NCBI GenBank assembly: GCA_964612965.1 | Contig: CAZTGB010000012.1 | Location: forward strand, 1-20,580 | Length of the DNA: 20,580 bases | Direction of reading: 5' to 3' | Source of the DNA: CAZTGB01 sp964612965 | GTDB lineage: Bacteria; Patescibacteriota; Microgenomatia; UBA8517 | Shown: in pieces, positions 6,461 to 13,061 of the stretch | How positions within the stretch are numbered: position 1 is the stretch's first letter | Layout of the letters: every line of letters starts with the position of its first letter | Translations under genes and position numbers: made by a program | The notes under the pieces: model-generated | The model's database searches: none | Seen by the model: only the letters and a program-made list of their open reading frames with translations | What the model was told of the DNA's origin: nothing

Positions 6461-6546
6461 TAGATTTCGAGGCGACTTCGGTTTTACCGTGAGAAGCGTT
6501 GGGATTTTTATTTGGGGCTTACCTTACGGTAGGCCCCTTCTTTTTT
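6461..6546 (+). ncRNA. Candidate small RNA or regulatory leader (attenuator)
   Basis: Between a consensus promoter and a strong terminator lie about 50 nt with local structure: CGGT/ACCG (6479-6482 with 6486-6489) flanked by CTT/AAG. TACCGT (6485-6490) is complementary to ACGGTA (6526-6531), which lies in the terminator loop and 3' arm. Two exclusive folds are therefore possible, as in a riboswitch or attenuator controlling the hydrolase gene that starts 11 nt after the U-tract. It matches no riboswitch class I recognise. The alternative is a free-standing small RNA that ends at the terminator. Confidence 0.5.
6514..6546 (+). terminator. Intrinsic terminator upstream of the second hydrolase gene
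   Basis: A 10-bp stem (GGGGCTTACC with GGTAGGCCCC, one G-U pair) with a 4-nt loop TTAC is followed by TTCTTTTTT. It lies downstream of a promoter and only 11 nt before the ATG at 6558, which is the layout of transcription attenuation. Confidence 0.85.
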
Positions 6547-6557
6547 AGCTAAAACTT

Positions 6558-7100
6558 ATGTATAAACAGGTCTGTCATTTGAATAATAAAATAACCTATA
6601 TCCTCGTTGCTATCGTATTTTTAATATTAAATGCGAGAGGGGTTTATGCTCAAGAAATGGTAGATCAATCTGCGAGTTTAAAGCAGAAATCTCCAAGTTT
6701 TGACTATCGAGTGGCCAACCTTGAAAACTATCTTGAATCACATAACTCGCCCTTGTCAGAATACGCTGAGGATTTTGTGTTTTATGCTGATAATTACGAT
6801 CTTGACTATAGAATGGTACCCGCAATAGCTGGGGTAGAATCTACATTTGGTAAAAGAATTCCAAGAAATTCATATAATGCATATGGCTGGGCAAATGGTG
6901 AGTATAAATTTAGCTCTTGGGAAGATTCAATAGAACACGTTTCAATGACTCTTAAAACTAAGTATATAGAAAGGGGCGCAAGTTCTATTTCAAGAATAGC
7001 TAAAAGATACGCTCCACCTTCAACAACGTGGGGTGGTAATGTTAAATTCTTTATGAAAAAAATTGACAGTCTTCCGGTATCTTTCTTGCTTGAAGGTTAA
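6558..7100 (+). CDS. Secreted lysozyme-like peptidoglycan hydrolase
   Basis: A 180-residue protein with a signal peptide (residues 1-31, VYAQ at the likely cleavage site) and a lysozyme or glucosaminidase-like domain: VPAIAGVESTFGK with probable catalytic Glu94, NAYGWANG and YAPPSTTWGG. It is related along its length to the membrane-anchored hydrolase at 4937-5572 but lacks the two cysteines and is released rather than anchored. It probably cleaves peptidoglycan glycan strands outside the cell. It starts just after the terminator at 6514-6546, so expression may depend on readthrough. tRNA-Leu(UAG) follows after 20 nt. Confidence 0.74.
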   Translation: MYKQVCHLNNKITYILVAIVFLILNARGVYAQEMVDQSASLKQKSPSFDYRVANLENYLESHNSPLSEYAEDFVFYADNYDLDYRMVPAIAGVESTFGKRIPRNSYNAYGWANGEYKFSSWEDSIEHVSMTLKTKYIERGASSISRIAKRYAPPSTTWGGNVKFFMKKIDSLPVSFLLEG

Positions 7101-7102
7101 AC

Positions 7103-7111
7103 TGGTATAAT
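7103..7111 (+). promoter_or_regulatory. Extended -10 promoter of tRNA-Leu(UAG)
   Basis: TGGTATAAT ends 9 nt before the mature 5' end of the tRNA. It begins directly after the stop of the hydrolase gene. TTCTTG at 7083-7088 is a weak -35 with a 17-nt spacer. Confidence 0.6.
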
Positions 7112-7120
7112 TAAGTGCTT

Positions 7121-7203
7121 GTCGGAGTGGCGGAATGGCAGACGCGCAGGATTTAGGATCCTGTGTCCTTACGGATGTGGAGGTTCGACTCCTCTCTCCG
7201 ACA
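7121..7203 (+). tRNA. tRNA-Leu (UAG)
   Basis: Class II tRNA: acceptor GTCGGAG/CTCCGAC, D-arm GGCGGAATGGCAGACGC, anticodon stem CAGGA/TCCTG with loop TTTAGGA (anticodon TAG), long variable arm TGTCCTTACGGATG, T-arm GGAGGTTCGACTCCTC, discriminator A. CCA is not encoded. It is the third leucine isoacceptor in the window. Confidence 0.96.
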
Positions 7204-7222
7204 CATTAGAACTTTCGAGGTG

Positions 7223-7228
7223 TATAAT
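7223..7228 (+). promoter_or_regulatory. -10 box of the small envelope-protein operon
   Basis: TATAAT preceded directly by TG, ending 8 nt before the ATG at 7237. Transcription should start one or two bases before the start codon, giving a practically leaderless mRNA. Confidence 0.5.
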
Positions 7229-7236
7229 TATTTAGC

Positions 7237-7422
7237 ATGGATTCAAAGATACTTCATCTACATAAAACCCATAGATCTAGTCATGAGAATTTATTATATC
7301 TTCTTATCCCCATTCTTTTATTTGTAGGTGTTTTGTTTTTTTCTGTGCTTAAAGAGTCCTCTGGTAAAGTTTCTGGAGTATCGACTGAGGCTAAAACCTT
7401 GACAGGTTCACCTCAAAAATAG
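7237..7422 (+). CDS. Small single-pass membrane protein
   Basis: A 61-residue protein with one hydrophobic helix (about 20-40, LLYLLIPILLFVGVLFF) between a basic histidine-rich N-terminus and a short Ser/Thr-rich tail. The charges suggest N-terminus inside. It shows no catalytic motif and I do not recognise a family. It heads a run of envelope-protein genes on the same strand (gap 16 nt to the next) and is preceded by a well-placed -10 box, which supports it being real. Confidence 0.6.
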   Translation: MDSKILHLHKTHRSSHENLLYLLIPILLFVGVLFFSVLKESSGKVSGVSTEAKTLTGSPQK

Positions 7423-7438
7423 TATTGTTATTAATCAA

Positions 7439-7993
7439 ATGAAAAAGTTACTAGTCACAGCGACTTTTGTTTTTATTTTTTTCTCTCAACCGCTTATATC
7501 CTTTGCCCAAACCGCAGCTCCGTCAAGAACTCCTAAAGGCGTTCAAGTTCGTCAGGAAGTTAAATTAAGAATAGCTGAAGAGAAAACAGAAAGAGAAGCT
7601 AAATTATCAGAGCAAAGAAAAGCAAGAATAACTGCCTTTTTTGAGAGAATGATGAAAAGATTTGAAGCTGCGATAGAAAGGCTTGAGCTATTAATAGATA
7701 GGATTCAGGCTAGGATTAACAAAATCGAAGAGGAGAATTCAGATGCTGATACATCTAGTCAACAGGGTCAACTTGATGGTGCTAAAAGCAAACTAGACGA
7801 CGCCAAAGGTAAAATACAGACTTTGAAGGATGAGTTTGACACTTTTTTAAATTCAGATGACCCAAAGATAGTTTTTAAGGAGGTTGGAGACAATGTTCGC
7901 GACTTAAAACAAGATTTAGTTGAAATTCATAGAATTTTGGTTCAAATAATAGGAGACATTAAAGGCTTAAGAATTGGAAATGAAAAAATCTAA
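7439..7993 (+). CDS. Secreted coiled-coil protein of unknown function
   Basis: A 184-residue protein with a signal peptide (1-24, ending ISFAQ). The mature part is almost entirely charged heptad-type helix (about 45-110 and 115-180) rich in Lys, Glu and Arg, with a break around SDADTSSQQG. It is probably an elongated extracytoplasmic structural or spacer protein. I recognise no enzyme motif. It lies in an operon with small membrane proteins and a DUF192 protein; the next gene overlaps its end by 14 nt. Confidence 0.7.
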   Translation: MKKLLVTATFVFIFFSQPLISFAQTAAPSRTPKGVQVRQEVKLRIAEEKTEREAKLSEQRKARITAFFERMMKRFEAAIERLELLIDRIQARINKIEEENSDADTSSQQGQLDGAKSKLDDAKGKIQTLKDEFDTFLNSDDPKIVFKEVGDNVRDLKQDLVEIHRILVQIIGDIKGLRIGNEKI

Positions 7994-8225
7994 TAACTTT
8001 TTAATATTTTTGGCTGCATTTTTAGTTATAGCATTGGGTGTTATGGCATATGTTACGTACAACACACCTCAGGTGGAAAGTGATATTAAAACGGTTACTT
8101 TGATGAAACAGTCAGGAAGTGATGACGTTGAATCTATTGAGAAAGATCTTAATGATACTGATTTTGAAGGAATGGACAATGAGATTCGCGATATTGATAA
8201 GGAATTAGAATCCCCAAGTGATTAA
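7980..8225 (+). CDS. Small membrane protein with acidic tail
   Basis: From the ATG at 7980 (an in-frame TTG lies two codons earlier) this encodes 81 residues: a short basic N-terminus, one transmembrane helix (about 6-24, NFLIFLAAFLVIALGVMAYV) and an acidic tail rich in Asp and Glu. The topology suggests the acidic tail is outside. It overlaps the coiled-coil gene upstream and the DUF192 gene downstream, so translation of the three is probably coupled. No family recognised. Confidence 0.62.
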   Translation: MKKSNNFLIFLAAFLVIALGVMAYVTYNTPQVESDIKTVTLMKQSGSDDVESIEKDLNDTDFEGMDNEIRDIDKELESPSD

Positions 8226-8712
8226 GCAACTAATTTTACCTCTTGTTGGTGTTGCCATTTTTGTAGTTCTTGTGGGAACTTTTATTAAAAACCCTTCTAA
8301 CTTGGGTATTAAGGTTGCGCCAACCGTCAGCCCCGAAGCTACCGAGCAAGAAATAAAAGTTAATGGTGTTACTTTAAAAGTTTCAATCGCAAATACCCCT
8401 GAGGAGCGAACTCGTGGACTTTCGGGAACTACTTCACTTACAAGTGATCGTGGAATGTTTTTTGTTTTTGATACAAAAGACGTGAGTCCAACTTTTTGGA
8501 TGAAGGATATGATAATTCCAATTGATATTATTTGGATTAATGACGGAAAAATCGTTCAAATAGACAAGAATATTGAGGCCCCAGTTGATGGTACACCTGA
8601 TGCTAAATTAAAACTCTTTAGGCCTCAAACTAAAGTTGATTATGTTTTAGAAGTTAATTCGGGATACTCTGATAAAAATAGCCTTAAAGTTGGCGATGAA
8701 ATCGTTATTTAA
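8218..8712 (+). CDS. DUF192 (UPF0127) family protein, membrane-anchored
   Basis: A 164-residue protein starting with GTG at 8218, overlapping the previous gene by 8 nt. An N-terminal hydrophobic anchor (about 4-23) is followed by the DUF192 domain: VNGVTLKVSIANTPEERTRG, RGMFFVFD, FWMKDMIIPIDIIWI and VDYVLEVNSG. The family is a widespread small beta-rich fold of unknown biochemical role, often exported. The stop overlaps the 3' end of the convergent polymerase gene by 8 nt. Confidence 0.9.
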   Translation: MIKQLILPLVGVAIFVVLVGTFIKNPSNLGIKVAPTVSPEATEQEIKVNGVTLKVSIANTPEERTRGLSGTTSLTSDRGMFFVFDTKDVSPTFWMKDMIIPIDIIWINDGKIVQIDKNIEAPVDGTPDAKLKLFRPQTKVDYVLEVNSGYSDKNSLKVGDEIVI

Positions 8713-9922
8713 GTCCCCCAAAAGCAATTCTATCAAGCACTACACTACTTGCTTCAAACCCTCTGCCAAGTCCTACCGTAAAATCTCCCCACTTGGTGTT
8801 TATCTCATCTATAGTTCTAGTTAATTTTTCATTCTTAATAACATTCCGAAAAAGCTCTGTTTGAATACTGTCGTCTTTTATTAAAGAAAAACAAGAAATT
8901 GAAATCACTTTGACTGGAGTTTTAGCTTTGGCTTCATTCAAAAGATTTAGGGCACTTTTAAAAATATCCCGCACATCAAACAGATGTCCTTTGACAAGCC
9001 TGCTTTTATGCCAGTACATCCCATTTTTGAAAAAGAGGGAAAGATGAATTCCTCGTGCTTTATAACCATTTGTTCTTAACCTGGTACCCATCTTGTCTAC
9101 CAGCCTTGCTAGAACTGGAGAGAGGCTTGACACGTTTGAAAGATTTTTTCCAAGAGCAACTTCATTCCCATAGCTTTTTCTTCCCCAGGGAATTGCATCA
9201 ATTTCATATCCCTTAAGTCTTAAGTACCAAGAATGGCTCATCACAGAGTGAAAAGCTATTTGAAGTTTCCAAAGTGGCGCTTTGTAAAAGTCTAAAACTG
9301 TATAAATTCCAACTGAATTTAGTCTTGTTGTGTTTCCAATCTTAATTCCTGTCAAGTCTGTCAACTTTAAAGAAGAATAGATATTTAAATAATTGTCCCT
9401 ATTAATTTCAACCAACCCATCAGGTTTAATTATTCCGGCCGCAACTTTAGCTAAATATCTATTTGGCGCAATTCCAATTGAGACTGTAATATAGTCTCCA
9501 ACTTCAGTTTTTATTCTTTCTTTAATTTCTTTTGCAACGGCAGTTATATTTTTATCTCTAAGACAGGGATAACCTTCTAAATCCAAAATGAACTCATCTA
9601 TACTTTTGGGTTCTATTTTGTTTGTGTAATCCAAGAGTAAATTATGAAGTTTTGTGTGAACATAACGATACTTTTTGGGGTCGGGAGGAAGAACTATTAA
9701 GGATGGGTAAATATGTTTTGCATCCATTACTTTCATCCCTGTTTTTATACCAAGTTTTTTAGCATCAACTGAAGCTGCGAGAATAGTACCATTTGGTGTT
9801 TGGTAGGCTGCAACAACTAGGGGCTTGTTCCTTAAATGCGGATTGGCCTGTTGTTCGATTGTTGCAAAGCAGGAATTAATATCTATAAGCATTATGAAGC
9901 TTGGTTTTGAATTAAATTCCAT
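8705..9922 (-). CDS. dinB: DNA polymerase IV (Y-family translesion polymerase)
   Basis: A 405-residue Y-family polymerase that copies past damaged DNA bases. The N-terminal motif MLIDINSCFATIE carries catalytic Asp14 and the probable steric-gate Phe19. KSIDEFILDL carries Asp109 and Glu110. The thumb helix-hairpin-helix region and the C-terminal little-finger domain follow (LARLVDKMGTRLRTNGYKA onward). Length is slightly above the usual 350 or so. An internal ATG at residue 11 is a possible alternative start. No LexA-like operator is recognised upstream. It lies downstream of DUF3800 on the same strand, separated by a structured RNA candidate on the opposite strand. Confidence 0.93.
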   Translation of the reverse strand: MEFNSKPSFIMLIDINSCFATIEQQANPHLRNKPLVVAAYQTPNGTILAASVDAKKLGIKTGMKVMDAKHIYPSLIVLPPDPKKYRYVHTKLHNLLLDYTNKIEPKSIDEFILDLEGYPCLRDKNITAVAKEIKERIKTEVGDYITVSIGIAPNRYLAKVAAGIIKPDGLVEINRDNYLNIYSSLKLTDLTGIKIGNTTRLNSVGIYTVLDFYKAPLWKLQIAFHSVMSHSWYLRLKGYEIDAIPWGRKSYGNEVALGKNLSNVSSLSPVLARLVDKMGTRLRTNGYKARGIHLSLFFKNGMYWHKSRLVKGHLFDVRDIFKSALNLLNEAKAKTPVKVISISCFSLIKDDSIQTELFRNVIKNEKLTRTIDEINTKWGDFTVGLGRGFEASSVVLDRIAFGGLK

Positions 9923-9936
9923 TTATTGACAATCTT

Positions 9937-9945
9937 TGCTATAAT
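9937..9945 (+). promoter_or_regulatory. Extended -10 promoter for a structured RNA
   Basis: TGCTATAAT is a consensus extended -10. A TTGACA lies at 9926-9931, but the spacer is only 8 nt. The block TTGACAATC...TTTGCTATA also occurs at 6426-6453, where 9 more bases give a perfect 17-nt spacer. No protein gene follows on this strand. Confidence 0.5.
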
Positions 9946-9951
9946 GAGACT

Positions 9952-10024
9952 CAGCAATTAAATCCTTGTGCGTGGGGCTCCGTATAGGTTCCTCATAAAT
10001 AGCGCACAGGGTTTTGCTATTTTA
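9952..10024 (+). ncRNA. Candidate compact small RNA or hairpin terminator
   Basis: The stem CCTTGTGCG (9964-9972) pairs perfectly with CGCACAGGG (10003-10011, one G-U). An inner arm 9974-9994 pairs GGGG with CCTC and CC with GG around the loop GTATA. TTTTGCTATTTT follows as a broken U-rich tail. With the extended -10 just upstream this resembles a free-standing small RNA of about 70 nt. It could instead be the terminator of the DUF3800 gene on the - strand, but the U-rich side favours the + strand. I recognise no known RNA family. Confidence 0.42.
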
Positions 10025-10663
10025 AGGGAACAAAGGATTTTCCTGCACAATCTTTTGTTTTATTATTTCCATATAACTTTCGTCGGAGTGTTCGTATTTA
10101 CGAAAGATCGCCCAGCAAGCGAAATCTGTGACCTGAAGTGCCTTTTCTTCATGAGGAGATTTGATTTCAACCACTAAATTTAATTTATGTTTTTTAATGG
10201 CTCTATCTTCTAAATAATTTTTAAAATTAAGATTTAAAAATTTGTTTGTCTCTCTTCTGGAAGCGATGAGTTCTACTTTTCCTGTTATTGGAATTAATTT
10301 GTTAGTAAAAATTCGATCAAGAAGTATATTAGCCACATAATTATATAAAACATGTTTTTCGTTTTTAAGATCTGTATAGACTTTCCTTTTGTTTAAGTAT
10401 ATTGCCACTATAGAAATATCTTCAGAAACAAGCATTCTGAGAAGTTTAATCCTGGTTTTGGGAAATTCATTAAAACAATGAAGTGTACTTTTATGTCTTC
10501 TTAAATCGTGTTTAGAAAGAGACCTAAAAATTTTTCTGACAATCCTTTCCAAGTTTATTTTCCTGAGAGTGAAAAGGGCTGTGATTACAAAGTATTTGGA
10601 TGTTTTCCCCTTTTTCCAATCAAACCCCAAGTCTCCTGATTCGTCCAAAAATATATATGCCAT
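10022..10663 (-). CDS. DUF3800 family protein (RNase H-like fold)
   Basis: A 213-residue protein with the DUF3800 signature: IFLDESGDLG at the N-terminus (Asp7, Glu8, Asp11) and VTDFACWAIFRKYE near the C-terminus. These acidic residues suggest a metal-dependent RNase H-like nuclease, but the family has no established activity. Members occur in mobile and defence contexts as well as elsewhere. The gene starts 3 nt after the 78-residue protein and is probably its operon partner. The stop lies inside the tail of the structured RNA candidate on the other strand. Confidence 0.85.
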   Translation of the reverse strand: MAYIFLDESGDLGFDWKKGKTSKYFVITALFTLRKINLERIVRKIFRSLSKHDLRRHKSTLHCFNEFPKTRIKLLRMLVSEDISIVAIYLNKRKVYTDLKNEKHVLYNYVANILLDRIFTNKLIPITGKVELIASRRETNKFLNLNFKNYLEDRAIKKHKLNLVVEIKSPHEEKALQVTDFACWAIFRKYEHSDESYMEIIKQKIVQENPLFP

Positions 10664-10666
10664 ATT

Positions 10667-10903
10667 CTAATTGTATATCTCTGACATTTCTTCTAAAATC
10701 CAGCTTAGATTTTCGGTATTGAAAATTAATTTCATGAATACTGAGTTGGAAGTAACGGAGAATACATGGAAAAGGGTTTTTCCTTCTCTATAGGTATGAT
10801 GGAAGCCTACTTTGTCTATTTCGTAAATTCTGTTACTTCTTTTGACCCATTTGGGAGAACTACTCATTCCAACTAAAACTTTTTCGGAAATGGTTTGGGC
10901 CAT
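10667..10903 (-). CDS. Small conserved-looking protein of unknown function
   Basis: A 78-residue soluble protein without signal or membrane helix. Strand-like segments (RIYEIDKVGFHHTY, KTLFHVFSVTSNSVFMKLIFN) are followed by a helix (LSWILEEMSEIYN), suggesting a small alpha/beta domain. It lies directly upstream of DUF3800 with a 3-nt gap. A -35/-10 pair of leaderless geometry precedes it. I do not recognise a family; the tight pairing with DUF3800 suggests a linked function. Confidence 0.62.
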   Translation of the reverse strand: MAQTISEKVLVGMSSSPKWVKRSNRIYEIDKVGFHHTYREGKTLFHVFSVTSNSVFMKLIFNTENLSWILEEMSEIYN

Positions 10904-10908
10904 ACTTA

Positions 10909-10937
10909 TTTGTAATCCGAATAAAATATGAAGTCAA
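10909..10937 (-). promoter_or_regulatory. Promoter of the 78-residue/DUF3800 operon
   Basis: On the - strand TTGACT (10937-10932), a 17-nt spacer and TACAAA (10914-10909) end 5 nt before the ATG at 10903. Transcription should start at about the start codon. Confidence 0.4.
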
Positions 10938-10940
10938 TGG

Positions 10941-11564
10941 TTATTTTTTCTTGTAGGCAACAATATAATCTTGTGCAATTGAGGGATGCGACCAAGCTTC
11001 TTTAATTTTATTTAATGAGTATTTTATATTCGAACCGACATCTGGATCGTGAATTAATATGCTATTACCATCTATTCCAGCTATAAGAATGAAATGTCCT
11101 TCGTATGGACCTTTTTTCCCATTTAATGTATTCCAGTCAATTGGAATGCTGACCAGGTATCCTTTGTTAAAAAGGGCAAGTAAATCTTCAAATCTTGTCT
11201 CCTTAACTTCGAACAGATTCTTTTTTCTAAACTCTGACACCATCCAGTCAAAGCTCTCTTGAGATATGTATTTCAGTTCATGTTCATAATTCTTTCCAAA
11301 CCACCTTTTAAATTGATCAAAGTCTTCATCAAATTTCTTAATATCTTCCGATGAATAGCACTTAGTTTTAACGCCATAAAGATCAATAAGTATTGCGAGT
11401 TGAGGAGGAAATGTGTATTTTCCTTCCTTATGTTTAATCTGACTATTAATTTTGTCGAAGTTTGGGATAAAGTCCGGATAGAAGTATTTAATAATCATTG
11501 CGGCACATGTTTGGCCACATTCAAAGCCACGACTTCTTATAAAAGGTATTTCTAACTTTTTAAT
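10941..11564 (-). CDS. C39-like cysteine peptidase with non-canonical start
   Basis: The first in-frame ATG (11498) would give 185 residues without a catalytic cysteine. The frame stays open upstream to a TGA at 11573-11571 and encodes GFECGQTCAAM just before that ATG, a clear C39/C39_2 catalytic-Cys motif (Cys16 in the extended form). The other triad elements are present: GHFILIAGID (His157) and LIHDPD (Asp173). No ATG, GTG or TTG exists between the stop and the motif; ATT at 11564 or ACG at 11567 are the candidates, and a -10 box lies 7-10 nt before them. The extended protein has about 207 residues, is soluble and lacks transporter domains, so it is more like stand-alone C39_2 peptidases than bacteriocin exporters. 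Substrate unknown. Confidence 0.75.
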   Translation of the reverse strand: MKKLEIPFIRSRGFECGQTCAAMIIKYFYPDFIPNFDKINSQIKHKEGKYTFPPQLAILIDLYGVKTKCYSSEDIKKFDEDFDQFKRWFGKNYEHELKYISQESFDWMVSEFRKKNLFEVKETRFEDLLALFNKGYLVSIPIDWNTLNGKKGPYEGHFILIAGIDGNSILIHDPDVGSNIKYSLNKIKEAWSHPSIAQDYIVAYKKK

Positions 11565-11574
11565 CGTTAATCAG

Positions 11575-11582
11575 ATTATAAT
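11575..11582. promoter_or_regulatory. Overlapping divergent -10 boxes
   Basis: ATTATAAT holds TATAAT on the + strand (11577-11582), 6 nt before the ATG of the hydrolase gene, and TATAAT on the - strand (11580-11575), 7-10 nt before the ACG/ATT start region of the C39 gene. The two hexamers share 4 bp, so both genes could not be initiated at once. Both geometries predict leaderless mRNAs. No clear -35 on either side. Confidence 0.5.
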
Positions 11583-11588
11583 ATATTG

Positions 11589-12596
11589 ATGATTAATCTT
11601 AAGACTTTCTTCTTTTATGTCCTTGTTATTATCGTCCTTACTTCTATCGGTTGGTTTGCCAACTCTGCCTGGCATTTACCAAAGAGTTCAAATAACCCAA
11701 TATCACAAGTTAAACCAAGACCGCTTGAAAAATACTCTGTTGAAAATCTCGCAAATACTGAATTTAAAGCAGGAGAAATTGAGGTAGGAGAAGTTTTGAA
11801 GGAAGACAAAGATTTTACTTCATATAAATTTTCTTTTGAGTTTTCACCTGATTTATCAAAAGACACTAAAAAGATAACTGGACTTATTAATATACCTAAA
11901 GTAAGTGGTAGTTTTCCTGTTCTTGTTATGTTCAGAGGGTTTGTTGATCAGGAGATTTATCAAACAGGAATGGGTACTAAGAATTCTGCTGAGTTTTTTG
12001 CAAAGAGCGGATTTATAACAGTTGCACCCGATTTCTTAGGCTATGCAGGAAGCGATAGCGAAGCTGAAAATATTTTTGAATCTCGGTTTCAAACATATGT
12101 AACTGCTTTAAACGTACTAAGCTCAGTTAATAGCCTTAAAGATTGGGACGAGCGCAATATTTTTATTTGGGGGCACAGCAATGGTGGACAGATTGCCTTA
12201 ACTACATTAATTGAAAGTGGGGTAGATTATCCAACTGTTGTCTGGGCGCCGGTTACAAAACCTTTCCCATATTCAGTTCTTTATTACACAGATGAGTCAA
12301 TTGATCACGGAAAGCTGATCAGGCGAGAGCTATCAAAATTTGAAGTTGATTATGACGTTGAGAAATATTCCATAACAAACTACCTAGATAGAATTAAGGC
12401 TCCAATAGAACTACATCAGGGAACTTCTGATGATGCAGTTCCTACATCTTGGAGTGATACCGTTGTTAAAAATCTAGAAAATGTGGGAGTAAAAGTTGAA
12501 TATATCAAGCATTCCGGATCAGACCACAACATGCAGCCTGATTGGAACCTAGCCATTAATCAGTCATTAACTTTTTATCAAAAACGTTTAAAATAG
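11589..12596 (+). CDS. Membrane-anchored alpha/beta hydrolase (prolyl-oligopeptidase/esterase type)
   Basis: From the ATG at 11589 (a TTG lies one codon earlier) this encodes 335 residues. An N-terminal transmembrane anchor (about 6-26) is followed by an alpha/beta-hydrolase domain. The nucleophile elbow GHSNGG is near residue 202, the acid is in HQGTSDDAVP and the histidine in SGSDHNM near the end. Family members cleave ester or peptide bonds, and the anchor places this one outside the cytoplasmic membrane. The start is set by a -10 box ending 6 nt upstream. The next gene starts 4 nt after its stop, so the two are probably cotranscribed. Confidence 0.85.
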   Translation: MINLKTFFFYVLVIIVLTSIGWFANSAWHLPKSSNNPISQVKPRPLEKYSVENLANTEFKAGEIEVGEVLKEDKDFTSYKFSFEFSPDLSKDTKKITGLINIPKVSGSFPVLVMFRGFVDQEIYQTGMGTKNSAEFFAKSGFITVAPDFLGYAGSDSEAENIFESRFQTYVTALNVLSSVNSLKDWDERNIFIWGHSNGGQIALTTLIESGVDYPTVVWAPVTKPFPYSVLYYTDESIDHGKLIRRELSKFEVDYDVEKYSITNYLDRIKAPIELHQGTSDDAVPTSWSDTVVKNLENVGVKVEYIKHSGSDHNMQPDWNLAINQSLTFYQKRLK

Positions 12597-12600
12597 CACC

Positions 12601-13029
12601 ATGACATGGAGAGAGCAATTGGATGATCTTTTATACAACTCAATAAAAAATGGGACAACAGCAGACATAGAAGAGATAAAGCAACGCGCTCGTGATGAAT
12701 ACAATGAACAAAAAGGATCTCAAGCTGAATTAAAAGTCGTTGAGTCTCTTTCGACTATACCAATTGTCCAAAAAGTTAACCTGGGGAATAATGCTGATGA
12801 CAAATCACTTAATGACGTTCTCGTGGTTTTTGTTTCAGAAAGTGGACATTTACCCATGGCTGTACAGGTAAAAACATCCTGGGATGGGGTAGGTAAGTAT
12901 AAAGCACAGATAAGAGCGGGTCATGAAGACAATCGCCGTATGTTTATGAAAGTTCATCCTGATATGTCTAATACATCGATTATTAAAATTTTCCTAGCAA
13001 ACGTTAGAAAAATTGATGGCTATATTTGA
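12601..13029 (+). CDS. Restriction-endonuclease-fold-like protein, function unknown
   Basis: A 142-residue soluble protein. An N-terminal helix is followed by a pattern that fits the PD-(D/E)XK nuclease core: GSQAELKVVESL (helix with Glu), DKSLNDVLVVF (Asp on a strand) and MAVQVKTS (Q-x-K in place of E-x-K). The family assignment rests on motif spacing only. It lies 4 nt after the alpha/beta hydrolase, which suggests cotranscription, though a shared role is not obvious. It could also be a structural relative without nuclease activity. Confidence 0.55.
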   Translation: MTWREQLDDLLYNSIKNGTTADIEEIKQRARDEYNEQKGSQAELKVVESLSTIPIVQKVNLGNNADDKSLNDVLVVFVSESGHLPMAVQVKTSWDGVGKYKAQIRAGHEDNRRMFMKVHPDMSNTSIIKIFLANVRKIDGYI

Positions 13030-13055
13030 CAAAGCAACATTAAATGTTCCATTAT
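13026..13055 (+). promoter_or_regulatory. Promoter of the holin-like gene
   Basis: TTGACA (13026-13031), an 18-nt spacer and CATTAT (13050-13055) end 6 nt before the ATG at 13062, again of leaderless geometry. The -35 overlaps the stop codon of the preceding gene. Confidence 0.5.
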
Positions 13056-13061
13056 TAATTA

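Noticed and set aside
9968..10177. 69-codon + strand ORF following the structured RNA promoter
   Set aside because: It starts inside the RNA hairpin, overlaps DUF3800 antisense, and shows no protein-like domain.
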